A stretch of 40,303 bases of DNA from Methanomicrobiaceae archaeon (lineage in GTDB: Archaea; Halobacteriota; Methanomicrobia; Methanomicrobiales; Methanomicrobiaceae): the NCBI GenBank assembly GCA_016928355.1, contig JAFGKW010000058.1, positions 1 through 40,303 of the forward strand. Direction: 5' to 3'. The notes under the pieces were generated by a model, which saw nothing but the letters and a program-made list of their open reading frames with translations, searched no databases and was not told the origin of the DNA. Position 1 is the stretch's first letter, and each line of letters opens with the position of its first letter. A program made the translations under genes and the position numbers. This document shows positions 1 to 7,647 of the stretch, in pieces.

Positions 1-145
1 AACATGTTTCATTATCAAAAAAATTTAAGCCCGGCTTCTTAAAAAACCGCCTTCGAGAATGCACATTCATAGGATTTCTACAAGGCCCAATAATATATTA
101 TCCCAATCGTCATGCTCATGTGTTTTGGTGATCAACTTTAATGGA

Positions 146-1033
146 ATGAAGGCGCTCATTGCCGAATATACCGTATTCAATGATCCCGGACTTGCACCCG
201 AGGGAGCGGCGATGCACAGAGTGCTCAGCGAGAGCTTTGAGCGCTGCGGGTATGAAGTTTTATCTCCCGATAAAGGGGACTTTGCAGAAGAGTTGAGACG
301 AATCGCACCAGAATGCGACGTTGGCCTTGTAATCGCACCCGATGACATCCTTGGGAGATTCACAAAGATTGTGGAGGATAATACCCGAAATATAGGGTGT
401 GGCAGCCTGAATGTTGCACTATGCTCGAATAAAAAGAGGACTGGTGCCCTGCTCGCTTCGCATGGTGTCGCTGTCCCAAAAGAGCTTGATCAGGGATCCA
501 GGCTTATAAAAAAGATCAACGGCGTGGACGGGCAGAATATGCGACTGTCGAATGGAGATCCGGAAGAAGGGGAGTTCGGACAGGAGTTTATTGCAGGCGA
601 AAATATCAGCGTGAGCCTTGTAGGGGGACGTATCACCGGTGATGTCTGCCTTTCCTACAGCGGCAAAGAGCCCCTTGTCCTGTCTTTAAACAGGCAGTAT
701 ATTGAAAGAGATGGGGATCGGTTCTTCTACCGGGGCGGAGAAACTCCTGTCGACCATGCGAGAAAGGATGAGATAATAGAAACCGCCGTGAAATCCCTGA
801 ATGTTCTCGGGTGCCAGGGGTATACCGGAGTTGATGTGGTAGTCGCAGATAAGATATATGTCGTTGATGTGAACCCCCGCCCTACAACTAGCCTTGTTGG
901 GATTTGTGCGATCATGGAGGAGGAAATTGCCGATATTCTTGTGGAGTCTTCAAAGGGCAATGTCCCGGATTCAGTACACTTAAACGGCAGAGTGTCTTTC
1001 GACACCAAAGGTGAGGTGAAGAAAATTGAGTGA
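146..1033 (+). CDS. mfnD: Tyramine--L-glutamate ligase, ATP-grasp (methanofuran biosynthesis)
   Basis: This is an ATP-grasp ligase of the MfnD type, which joins glutamate to tyramine to give gamma-glutamyltyramine in cytoplasmic methanofuran synthesis. The N-terminus MKALIAEYTV and a C-terminal metal-binding stretch VDVNPRPTTS (near residue 240) fit this family, and the length (295 aa) is normal for it. The frame is open from 59, but the first 29 residues there are low-complexity and unlike the family. I start at ATG 146, which follows a GGTGATC ribosome binding site at 127-133; GTG 128 is a less likely alternative. A TATA-like AATATATTA lies at 91-99. The gene overlaps mfnF, the enzyme that uses a later intermediate of the same pathway, which strengthens the call. 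Confidence 0.85.
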   Translation: MKALIAEYTVFNDPGLAPEGAAMHRVLSESFERCGYEVLSPDKGDFAEELRRIAPECDVGLVIAPDDILGRFTKIVEDNTRNIGCGSLNVALCSNKKRTGALLASHGVAVPKELDQGSRLIKKINGVDGQNMRLSNGDPEEGEFGQEFIAGENISVSLVGGRITGDVCLSYSGKEPLVLSLNRQYIERDGDRFFYRGGETPVDHARKDEIIETAVKSLNVLGCQGYTGVDVVVADKIYVVDVNPRPTTSLVGICAIMEEEIADILVESSKGNVPDSVHLNGRVSFDTKGEVKKIE

Positions 1034-1961
1034 AATTATCGGTATAGATGTGGGCGGCGCCAACCTGAAGGTTTTTGAGAAAGATTCAGTGACGATCCAT
1101 TACTGTCCCATGTGGCAGAAGGCGCCGCTTACTGAGATCCTGGAGCCTTATTGCGGTAAGAAGGCGGCTGTTGTGATGAGCGGCGAACTTGCCGACGGAT
1201 TCTCCAACAAAAATGAAGGTATCGGGTTCATAGTTGAATCTGTAAAGAAAGCGATTCCAGACTCCCTTTTCTACGGGACTGACGGGGAGTTTCATGAAGG
1301 GCCGACATCTCTTCTTGCAGCTGCAAACTGGCTGGCATCTGCAGATTTCCTTCGGGAGAGATATGATGATAAGATCCTCGTCGATTTTGGGAGCACTACG
1401 ACTGATATCGTCCCGCTTAACTCATTTGAATCGCTTAAAGGAATGACCGATCTTGATCGTCTGAGAAAGGGGTACCTTGTTTATACCGGCACACTGAGGT
1501 CAACGGTGCCGTCGCTTCTCAGGTCTGTTGTTTTAAACGGTTTCAAAACTCTCGTGAGCAGCGAGTATTTTGCCCAGAGTGCGGATGCCCATCTTGTACT
1601 TGGCAATATCGATGAGGACGACTATACGGTACCGACACCTGATGGGGCGGAAACATCCTGTGGAGCGTCGCTCCAGAGACTCTCAAGGGTTGTATGTTCT
1701 GATCTTGAGGAGATAGGAAAGTCCGGTGCTATTGAGATCGCAGAGGCATTCTTCAATGAACAGATAAATCTTATAGAAGAGCAGGTTGAGAGAGTTATGG
1801 ATGAAACCGGGTCGAAAGGGATAATTTCCGCGGGTATAGGATCGCATATAATCTCCGGCATATTTGACTGTGATAATCTTTCACGTGATAAAGGCCTGTA
1901 TCCCGACGCCCTCCCTGCGCAGGCGGTTTGTGAGGTGGCAGAACGAACCGGTATATTCTAA
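1026..1961 (+). CDS. mfnF: MfnF, furan-methanamine synthase of methanofuran biosynthesis (hydantoinase/oxoprolinase-like fold)
   Basis: This 311-aa protein matches the family once called H4MPT-linked C1-transfer protein and now MfnF. MfnF condenses the activated aminomethyl-furan with gamma-glutamyltyramine during methanofuran synthesis. The ASKHA-type phosphate-binding motifs are visible: IGIDVGGANLK at the N-terminus, LVDFGSTTTDIVPL near residue 120, and GIISAGIGSHI near residue 265. Translation starts at TTG 1026, inside the last codons of mfnD, and is preceded by a strong GAGGTGA site at 1013-1019. The overlap implies translational coupling with mfnD. The family call is secure from the motifs and the neighbour; the exact reaction rests on family knowledge. 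Confidence 0.85.
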   Translation: MSEIIGIDVGGANLKVFEKDSVTIHYCPMWQKAPLTEILEPYCGKKAAVVMSGELADGFSNKNEGIGFIVESVKKAIPDSLFYGTDGEFHEGPTSLLAAANWLASADFLRERYDDKILVDFGSTTTDIVPLNSFESLKGMTDLDRLRKGYLVYTGTLRSTVPSLLRSVVLNGFKTLVSSEYFAQSADAHLVLGNIDEDDYTVPTPDGAETSCGASLQRLSRVVCSDLEEIGKSGAIEIAEAFFNEQINLIEEQVERVMDETGSKGIISAGIGSHIISGIFDCDNLSRDKGLYPDALPAQAVCEVAERTGIF

Positions 1962-2176
1962 GCCTGACGCTGCTTGCAGGCTCCCTGGCATTATCTGCAG
2001 TCCTGTTTCTGGCAGGACTGCCATTCTTCTTCATGTTTCTTTTCATCCCGGTGATTCCGCTTCTTGGTTCTCCCAAAAGATCCAGAATATGTCCTGTATG
2101 TGGGTGGACTACCTCCGGAAATGAACTATACTGCCCTTATGATGGAACTTATCTTGAAGAAAAAAACGGGATTTAA
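1943..2176 (+). CDS. Small membrane protein with C-terminal zinc ribbon; no standard start codon
   Basis: An open frame overlapping the 3' end of mfnF encodes a coherent small protein. It has a hydrophobic hairpin (TLLAG...LPFFFMFLFIPVIPLL) followed by a zinc-ribbon-like tail with CPVC and a later YCPYDG motif. The frame is closed by TGA at 1931-1933, and no ATG, GTG or TTG occurs before the first membrane segment. An ACG codon at 1943 sits 5 bases after GAGGTG (1932-1937) and would give NRYILSLTLL as the N-terminus, which looks natural. I therefore propose a rare ACG start, or an ATG mutated or misread as ACG. The function is unknown. The gene ends convergently with the next one, sharing the bases TTAA at 2173-2176. 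Confidence 0.55.
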   Translation, partial: TNRYILSLTLLAGSLALSAVLFLAGLPFFFMFLFIPVIPLLGSPKRSRICPVCGWTTSGNELYCPYDGTYLEEKNGI

Positions 2177-2715
2177 TCCTTTTTATTTTTGTTTATAAAG
2201 AGATCAAGCATTACTGCGTTTTTTGTTGGATTTTCTCCGGGGACTCCCATGTTTGAAAGATTTAATAGGGATACCGGGAACTGGGCCTTTGAAATCTCTA
2301 TGGAGGGCGGTTTTGGAAGGTTAAGCGCTTCATAATTTCCAATAGTTTTAGGATCTACAAGAATACGCATGCTTTTCAGGATCTTCGATATGTGGTTGTA
2401 AGTAAAGTAGTCTGTATTTGCAATGCAGAAGTCGACTATTGGGCTACCCATTCTGATATCCGGGTAAAAAGGGGATCTTGCATAGACAAGTTTGCCGCAT
2501 GCCTTACACCTGAATCTTCTTACATTTACGTAGATCATACGTTTTGCACCATGTTCAATAACTGTAGCAAATCTCTTCTTTTTATTGTCATGCGGCACGA
2601 GGGTCCCGCTGCATTCCGGACATTCTTTTGCATCTCCAAATATGGCGCCATCCATTCCTGATACTCCATTATAGATGATATCGGAGATCATCCCTGGAAT
2701 AAGAATTTTTTTCAT
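2173..2715 (-). CDS. Zinc-ribbon/helix-turn-helix protein of unknown function
   Basis: This 180-aa protein has two CxxC pairs (C32/C35 and C70/C73) that would form one zinc ribbon. Behind them is a helical stretch around residues 100-130 (YNHISKIL...VDPKTIGNY) resembling a helix-turn-helix. This layout recalls the N-terminal DNA-binding part of some transposases, but no catalytic domain follows and no terminal inverted repeats flank the gene. It is divergently placed from the FdhA-like gene, with a TATA-like element on its own strand at 2741-2750, so a regulatory role is possible. It could equally be a domesticated transposase fragment. I recognise no named family with confidence. Confidence 0.6.
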   Translation of the reverse strand: MKKILIPGMISDIIYNGVSGMDGAIFGDAKECPECSGTLVPHDNKKKRFATVIEHGAKRMIYVNVRRFRCKACGKLVYARSPFYPDIRMGSPIVDFCIANTDYFTYNHISKILKSMRILVDPKTIGNYEALNLPKPPSIEISKAQFPVSLLNLSNMGVPGENPTKNAVMLDLFINKNKKD

Positions 2716-2787
2716 CCTGTATTATTTTCATCCTCGTAGGATATATATTCCACTGCTATTCCGCACGTTTAGGTTAGCCAAACACGG

Positions 2788-2800
2788 TTTTTAAATAATA
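2788..2800 (+). promoter_or_regulatory. TATA-type promoter of the FdhA-like/FdhB-like pair
   Basis: TTTTTAAATAATA lies about 40 bases upstream of the ATG at 2837. A GAGGT ribosome binding site follows at 2825-2829, 7 bases before the start. The spacing fits an archaeal TATA box with a short leader. The same GAGGT site precedes fdhC and the canonical fdhA. Confidence 0.55.
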
Positions 2801-2836
2801 CGAAATCCAAAACTTTGGTGTTCTGAGGTATAGACT

Positions 2837-4396
2837 ATGGAATTAAGATACGTACCAACAGTATGTCCGTTTTGTGGAACAGGCTGTTCCTTCAATCTTG
2901 TTGTAAAAGACGGCAGGGTTGCCGGGGTAGCTCCGTTCCAGCGCTCACCCGTATGTGATGGCAAAACCTGCCAGAAAGGTCACTACGCATATGAGCTCGT
3001 GAATAGTGAAGCAAGAATTACGACTCCCCTTATCAAGAAGGGAGATGAACTCGTCGAGGCATCATGGGATGATGCACTCGCAGTTGTTGCAGACGGCCTT
3101 AAGGGAGTATCCGGAGGGGATGTCGCAGTATTCGCTTCTGCAAACGCAACAAACGAGGATATCTACTCTCTCAAGAAGCTTGCATCAGATGTATTCAAGA
3201 CCGAGAATTTCACAAGCTGTGCAGCAACGGGTGTTGATGCATCCGCAGGAAGCATCAGAGATATCGCAAAGGCAGACTGCATTGTAGCCGTAGGAAATAT
3301 CTTTGAGTCACACCCGCTTATCGCCCGCAGAATTGCAAATGCAAAAGACAACGGCGCAAAGATAATTACGGTCGACTCAATCAACAGTTCGATGGCAAAA
3401 CTCGCAGACGAGTTTGTAAAGGCCGCACCTGGCGGAGAGATTGAGGCAGTCAAAGAAGCTGCAGCATTTGTTGAAGGCAGCTCGATAGTTGTTCTCTACT
3501 CTATTGGCGTTACATACTATGAAGCCGCAGTCGCAGCGGCTGCAAAGGCTCTTGCAGATGAGAAGGGAGCAACGTTCTGTGCACTTCCTTCTCAGTCGAA
3601 TGCACGAGGGGCGCTTGATATCGGGGTTGCACCTGCTGGTGAAATATTCGGAAAGGAATACAAGGCATATTATGTAATGGGCGAGGATCTCGGACCCATC
3701 GAAGGTGGATTTGTAGTAGTTCAGGATTCATTCCTGTCAGGAACTGCAAAATCAGCTGATGTTGTTCTTCCTGCCGCAGTATATGCAGAAGTCGACGGAA
3801 CCGTTACAAACGCAGAGCGCCGTATCCAGCTCGTAAGAAAGGCACAGGAGCCTGCAGAGGGTGTTAAGGCAAACTGGCAGATTGTATCTGAGGTTGCCGA
3901 AAAGCTTGGTGGATCAATTGCATACGAGTCGGCTGAAGCCATCTTCAATGAGATGTACGGGGACCTCTCATACGATGCTCTCCAGAAGGACGGATTTGTA
4001 AAAGAGGCAAAGGCGGCCGTAATCGCCGAATGCGCTGAACCAGCAGCAGTCTCGGCAGGAGGCGAATATCCCTTTGCACTCGTAACCGGACCTACTGTAT
4101 GGCACGGGTACGGGGCATCCGGCACTCTCTCGGAGAACTGTCATTCACTTGTAAAGGAGATCCCTGCAATATTCGTTAAAGTAAACCCTGCCGATGCAAA
4201 GGAGCTTGATGTCAAGTCCGGCCAGATGGTTTCCGTGTCAAGTGAAAAAGGAAGTATCAGTGCAATGGTTAAGGTATCGAAGGATGTTGATCAGGGAATA
4301 ATTTTCGTTCCGACGATGAGTCTTGGCGGAGAATGTATCTGCAAGATTACTGGCGGAGACAAGGCAATTGCTGCAAAGATTGAAAAGGAGGCCTGA
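2837..4396 (+). CDS. FdhA-like molybdopterin-oxidoreductase homologue lacking the formate dehydrogenase active site
   Basis: This 519-aa protein is a paralogue of the canonical FdhA at 8824-10890 (688 aa) and aligns with it without gaps over residues 1-140. It keeps the N-terminal [4Fe-4S] ligands C10, C13, C17 and C45 and the electron-transfer lysine K47. The catalytic Cys132-His133 of FdhA is Gly132-Val133 here (codons GGT GTT, not TGA). The active-site region ALRGQNN is ALPSQSN, losing its Arg, and the pterin-binding DPR motif is replaced. Roughly 170 residues are missing, from several internal blocks and near the C-terminus. The C-terminal dinucleotide-binding domain is recognisable, but its TGRCIWHWH motif is TGPTVWHGY. 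It probably cannot oxidise formate and may no longer hold the cofactor, like NuoG of complex I. It lies 2 bases from an FdhB-like gene. An electron-bridging role is inferred. Confidence 0.8.
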   Translation: MELRYVPTVCPFCGTGCSFNLVVKDGRVAGVAPFQRSPVCDGKTCQKGHYAYELVNSEARITTPLIKKGDELVEASWDDALAVVADGLKGVSGGDVAVFASANATNEDIYSLKKLASDVFKTENFTSCAATGVDASAGSIRDIAKADCIVAVGNIFESHPLIARRIANAKDNGAKIITVDSINSSMAKLADEFVKAAPGGEIEAVKEAAAFVEGSSIVVLYSIGVTYYEAAVAAAAKALADEKGATFCALPSQSNARGALDIGVAPAGEIFGKEYKAYYVMGEDLGPIEGGFVVVQDSFLSGTAKSADVVLPAAVYAEVDGTVTNAERRIQLVRKAQEPAEGVKANWQIVSEVAEKLGGSIAYESAEAIFNEMYGDLSYDALQKDGFVKEAKAAVIAECAEPAAVSAGGEYPFALVTGPTVWHGYGASGTLSENCHSLVKEIPAIFVKVNPADAKELDVKSGQMVSVSSEKGSISAMVKVSKDVDQGIIFVPTMSLGGECICKITGGDKAIAAKIEKEA

Positions 4397-4398
4397 AG

Positions 4399-5640
4399 AT
4401 GGCGGCAAAAGGTGACATGCTCTGGGCATGGGCAAAAGATTCCGGCGCTCTCGATAGGGGAGAGTGCGGTGGTGCAGTAACAGCTCTGTTAAAATACGCT
4501 CTTGAAAGCGGAGAAGTTGATGGTGTCCTTACAGTAAAGAAGGGAGTGGATCTCTACGATGCCCAGCCTATACTTGTAACAGACCCTGAAATGATCGCAG
4601 AATGTGCAGGTTCACTCCACTGCGGTACGCTTCTTATGCCCAAACTCATCAAGAAGTACCTCAATGGTGCACGCGACATGAAGATCGCTGTTACCATGAA
4701 GGGCTGTGATGCAAAGGCATTCTACGAACTCGTCAAGAGGCAGCAGATTAAGATCGAGAATGTTCTCACAATCGGTCTTAACTGTGGAGGATCCGTGAGC
4801 CCGATTGATGCACGGGTAATGATCGAGGAGAAGTTCGGTCTCAATCCCGATGATATTGTAAAAGAAGAGATCGACAAAGGTCAGTTTATCGTAATCACAA
4901 AAGACGGCGAGCACAAGGGAATCAAGATCGACGAGCTTGAAGAGGAAGGATACGGCCGCCGTGCAAACTGCCAGCGCTGCAAGACAAAGATCCCTCGGCA
5001 GTGTGATCTTGCCTGCGGTAACTGGGGAGTTATTGGAGACAAGGCAGGAAAGGCGACCTTTGTTGAAGTCTGTTCTGACAAGGGTGCCGAACTCGTTACA
5101 AAGGCAAACGGAAAGGCAATCGAGACTACCAAACCTGTTGGACCTGCATTGGATATCCGTGGAAAGGTCGAGGGTGCAATGTTCAAGCTCGGTGACAAGT
5201 GCCGCAAGGAGCAGTTCGAGAAGCTCGGCGAGGGCAGAAAGCGTCTCGACTATATCATGGACCAGACCTCAAGGTGCATCAAGTGTTATCAGTGTATCGA
5301 GAACTGCCCCATCTGCTACTGTGTCGAGTGTTCGACAAAGAAGGAGCATCTCGTGGATCCCGGGGACGTAACACCGCCGTTTATGTTCCACTTAATTCGC
5401 TATTCGCATATTGCAGACTCCTGTGTTAACTGTGGGCAGTGCCAGGAACTCTGTGCAATGGACATACCAAATGCACTCTTCATGCACTCACTGCAGCTTG
5501 AGATGCAGGAGATGTTTGGATATGAACCCGGTGTCAACCTCGATCTCCCGGTCCTCGCACTTGTCGAAGAGCCCGCGGAGAGAAAGCGTCTCAACGATAC
5601 CGGGGACGACCAGATATTCAATATCTTTGGTCAGGAGTAA
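4399..5640 (+). CDS. FdhB-like F420-dependent iron-sulfur flavoprotein (partner of the FdhA-like protein)
   Basis: This 413-aa protein is an FrhB/FdhB-type F420 oxidoreductase subunit. It shares the cysteine motifs LNCGG, GCDAK and CQRCKTKIPRQCDLACGN with the second FdhB in this window. Two ferredoxin-type clusters follow: CIKCYQCIENC near residue 293 and CVNCGQCQELC near residue 341. These subunits carry FAD and exchange a hydride with coenzyme F420 in the cytoplasm. By eye it is about 70% identical to the FdhB at 10893. The 15-base junction GGAGGCCTGAAGATG between A and B genes is the same in both pairs, showing duplication of the whole operon. Retention of every visible cofactor motif implies it still reacts with F420 even though its FdhA partner has lost its active site. 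Confidence 0.85.
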   Translation: MAAKGDMLWAWAKDSGALDRGECGGAVTALLKYALESGEVDGVLTVKKGVDLYDAQPILVTDPEMIAECAGSLHCGTLLMPKLIKKYLNGARDMKIAVTMKGCDAKAFYELVKRQQIKIENVLTIGLNCGGSVSPIDARVMIEEKFGLNPDDIVKEEIDKGQFIVITKDGEHKGIKIDELEEEGYGRRANCQRCKTKIPRQCDLACGNWGVIGDKAGKATFVEVCSDKGAELVTKANGKAIETTKPVGPALDIRGKVEGAMFKLGDKCRKEQFEKLGEGRKRLDYIMDQTSRCIKCYQCIENCPICYCVECSTKKEHLVDPGDVTPPFMFHLIRYSHIADSCVNCGQCQELCAMDIPNALFMHSLQLEMQEMFGYEPGVNLDLPVLALVEEPAERKRLNDTGDDQIFNIFGQE

Positions 5641-5751
5641 TTACACTGCTTAAATATCGGTCATATATTTTTTTTATTCTGTCTTTTTTCGGGCAATTTC
5701 CGTTCTTTTTAGTAATATTTTTTATTTTTGGATGTCTCAATACGAATGCCA

Positions 5752-5762
5752 GTTATAAAATA
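5752..5762 (+). promoter_or_regulatory. TATA-type promoter of the carbonic anhydrase gene
   Basis: GTTATAAAATA lies about 40 bases before the ATG at 5796. T-rich tracts at 5664-5730 upstream probably terminate the preceding transcript, so the carbonic anhydrase gene is likely transcribed separately from the pair before it. Confidence 0.5.
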
Positions 5763-5795
5763 CCATTAATCATAAAGAAAATTTTGTGAGTAAAT

Positions 5796-6362
5796 ATGAT
5801 TGAGGATTTTTTGGAAGGGAACAAAAAATTTGTAGAGACTGATTTTAAACAAAAGATAGAGCATTATGCTGCTCTGTCCAGGGGTCAGAGTCCAAAGGCA
5901 CTCTGGATTGCATGCTCTGATTCTAGGGTTGATCCGGAGAGGATTACATCTGCAGATATGGGAGATATATTCGTTCACAGGAACATCGGAAATCTTGTTC
6001 CCGGGAATGACCTGAATATTGCTACTGTCCTTGAATATGCAGTGAACCATCTTAAGGTGAAAGACATTGTAGTTTGCGGCCATTCAAATTGTGGGGCTAT
6101 GAAAGCGATGGTATCGGAGAGCAGTTCCGGGGACAGATTTATTCCCGGATGGCTTGAGAATGCAAAAGCTGTTCTTGATGACGTGGATTCGAGCATTGGT
6201 CCTGCAGAAAAGATGAAAGCTATTGAAATTGCAAATATAAACCGGCAGCTGAAAAATCTAAAGGGCTATTATATGGTTAGTGAAGCAATTGAGAGAGGGG
6301 ATCTTGAGATTCATGGAATCTATTATGATCTTGAAACCGGTCTGCTGGAGAAAATTGCCTGA
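5796..6362 (+). CDS. Beta-class carbonic anhydrase
   Basis: This 188-aa protein has all the zinc and catalytic residues of beta carbonic anhydrases: C40, D42 and R44 in ACSDSR, then H96 and C99 in CGHSNCG. It interconverts CO2 and bicarbonate in the cytoplasm. The C-terminal YYDLETG (segment HGIYYDLETG) is typical of the small prokaryotic (Cab-type) members. It sits between the FdhA-like/FdhB-like pair and fdhC. That placement suggests it balances CO2 and bicarbonate during formate oxidation or CO2 reduction. The start ATG is supported by family length and a TATA box upstream. Confidence 0.93.
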   Translation: MIEDFLEGNKKFVETDFKQKIEHYAALSRGQSPKALWIACSDSRVDPERITSADMGDIFVHRNIGNLVPGNDLNIATVLEYAVNHLKVKDIVVCGHSNCGAMKAMVSESSSGDRFIPGWLENAKAVLDDVDSSIGPAEKMKAIEIANINRQLKNLKGYYMVSEAIERGDLEIHGIYYDLETGLLEKIA

Positions 6363-6752
6363 TATTTTTCAGAAAAAATTCATTTTGCTTTTTAATATTC
6401 GAATAGGGTGCCGGGTTGTCAGTTATGTTGATATGCCCGTTAAATTTTATTGATTCTTATGCATCAGGAAAACTATGCCGTGAGGCATTACTGCACATCA
6501 ATAATTCCTTCAGAAAGGTGAGGCTATTATGCGTGCCAGATGTCAACCTTCATAAAAACAATTTAACTTTTAATCTCTGTTAATGAATATTGGCAGATGT
6601 ATGTTGTTGAGGGCCTGATTATTTAATGGAATTTTGCTAATTTGGCGTGATAATATGGAAAGGTTTAATATTGAAATTCTGAGAATTTAAATTGCCTATA
6701 ATTAATGCATAGGTTTCACAATGCAAATAGAGGCATTAAGAGGTTGTAAAGT
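6363..6752 (+). other. Gene-poor 390-base region upstream of fdhC with a candidate small transcript
   Basis: No ordinary gene is visible. A TATA-like TTAAATTTTAT at 6440-6450 precedes a hairpin at 6475-6488, ATGCC-GTGA-GGCAT, whose loop has the GNRA form. Next comes a strong AAGGTGAGG site at 6515-6523 and an 8-codon frame, ATG 6529 to TAA 6555 (MRARCQPS). A second promoter-like AATTTAAATT at 6683-6692 and the ribosome binding site GAGGT at 6740-6744 belong to fdhC. A weak CCTAT/ATAGG inverted repeat (6695-6699/6709-6713) lies between them and could be an operator. Confidence 0.35.
6683..6692 (+). promoter_or_regulatory. Probable TATA box of fdhC
   Basis: GAATTTAAATT-type element about 60-70 bases upstream of the fdhC ATG. 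The predicted start of transcription would fall near the CCTAT/ATAGG inverted repeat at 6695-6713, leaving a leader of roughly 35-45 bases that carries GAGGT at 6740-6744. Confidence 0.4.
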
Positions 6753-7622
6753 ATGGTGTTTCATCCCCCTGTTACTATAGTAGCAAAAACTGGAGATGCG
6801 GGCAAGTATAAAGTAAACATGCCTGCATGGAATATGCTCCTTCGTGGATTCATGGCCGGAGCATATATTGCAATGGGTGCCGGACTGGCAACAGTTTGTG
6901 CAACAGGTGTTGCAGCAACACTTGGCGCAGGAATTGCAAAACTTGTTTTGGGAGCAGTTTTCCCAGTCGGACTTATTATCATAGTTCTTACTGGTGCTGA
7001 ACTGTTTACCGGCGATGCAATGTTTGCCCCTATGGCTGCATTCATCCACAAGGTCAGCTGGGCCTCGGTATTGAATTTATGGGTCTGGGTATATATCGGA
7101 AACCTGATCGGTTCGCTGGTCTATGCATTCTTCATGGCATACGGCCCTCTGACAAGCTGGTCCGCAGCCGGTGGTGCAGCAACAGCATTTGGTGTAACTG
7201 CGGCAAGTATCGCTGCAGGTAAGACTGCATATGTTGGTTTCTTTGGAATGTTTTCGGCATTCTTAAAGGCAATCTGTTGTAACTGGCTCGTTAACCTTGC
7301 AATTCTGCTTGGAATTTGTGCCGATGATGCAATTGGCAAGATCGTTGGAATCTGGTTCCCGATCATGGCTTTCGTTGCTTCCGGATTTGAGCACTGTGTT
7401 GCAAATATGTACTTCATCCCTGCGGGTATTCTGACAGCTCCGTATCTTTCTGCTGATCAGATTGCTTCAATTGGGGCGGCAAAACTTGCAGGACTCAACT
7501 GGGTTACGATGTGGACAAACAACATCATTATCGTAACTATCGGAAACATTGTTGGCGGAATGGTCTTTGTTGGAATTCTCTACTGGTATTCCTTCAGGGA
7601 CGAGATCGAAGCTGCCAAATAA
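6753..7622 (+). CDS. fdhC: Formate channel/transporter, FNT family
   Basis: This 289-aa integral membrane protein of the formate-nitrite transporter family has six predicted membrane helices. It carries the family signatures CCNWLVNLAILLG and SGFEHCVANMYFIP; the latter holds the central pore histidine. Such pentameric channels pass formate across the cell membrane. Its position next to carbonic anhydrase and two fdhAB pairs supports the FdhC assignment. GAGGT at 6740-6744 lies 8 bases before the ATG. Two small membrane-protein genes follow closely and may be co-transcribed. Confidence 0.93.
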   Translation: MVFHPPVTIVAKTGDAGKYKVNMPAWNMLLRGFMAGAYIAMGAGLATVCATGVAATLGAGIAKLVLGAVFPVGLIIIVLTGAELFTGDAMFAPMAAFIHKVSWASVLNLWVWVYIGNLIGSLVYAFFMAYGPLTSWSAAGGAATAFGVTAASIAAGKTAYVGFFGMFSAFLKAICCNWLVNLAILLGICADDAIGKIVGIWFPIMAFVASGFEHCVANMYFIPAGILTAPYLSADQIASIGAAKLAGLNWVTMWTNNIIIVTIGNIVGGMVFVGILYWYSFRDEIEAAK

Positions 7623-7647
7623 GAACAACTAAAACAAATATAATTGG

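Noticed and set aside
1864-2124. An 86-residue frame overlapping the mfnF end
   Set aside because: It runs out of frame through mfnF and the small membrane gene, and its product looks random; the frame ending at 2176 is the coherent one.
3218-3235. A selenocysteine (TGA) codon at the FdhA-like active site
   Set aside because: Codons for residues 128-133 read TGT GCA GCA ACG GGT GTT; there is no in-frame TGA, so residue 132 is truly Gly.
2837-4396. FdhA-like gene as a pseudogene
   Set aside because: The frame is intact, the ribosome binding site and promoter are good, the iron-sulfur ligands are kept, and the coupled FdhB is conserved.
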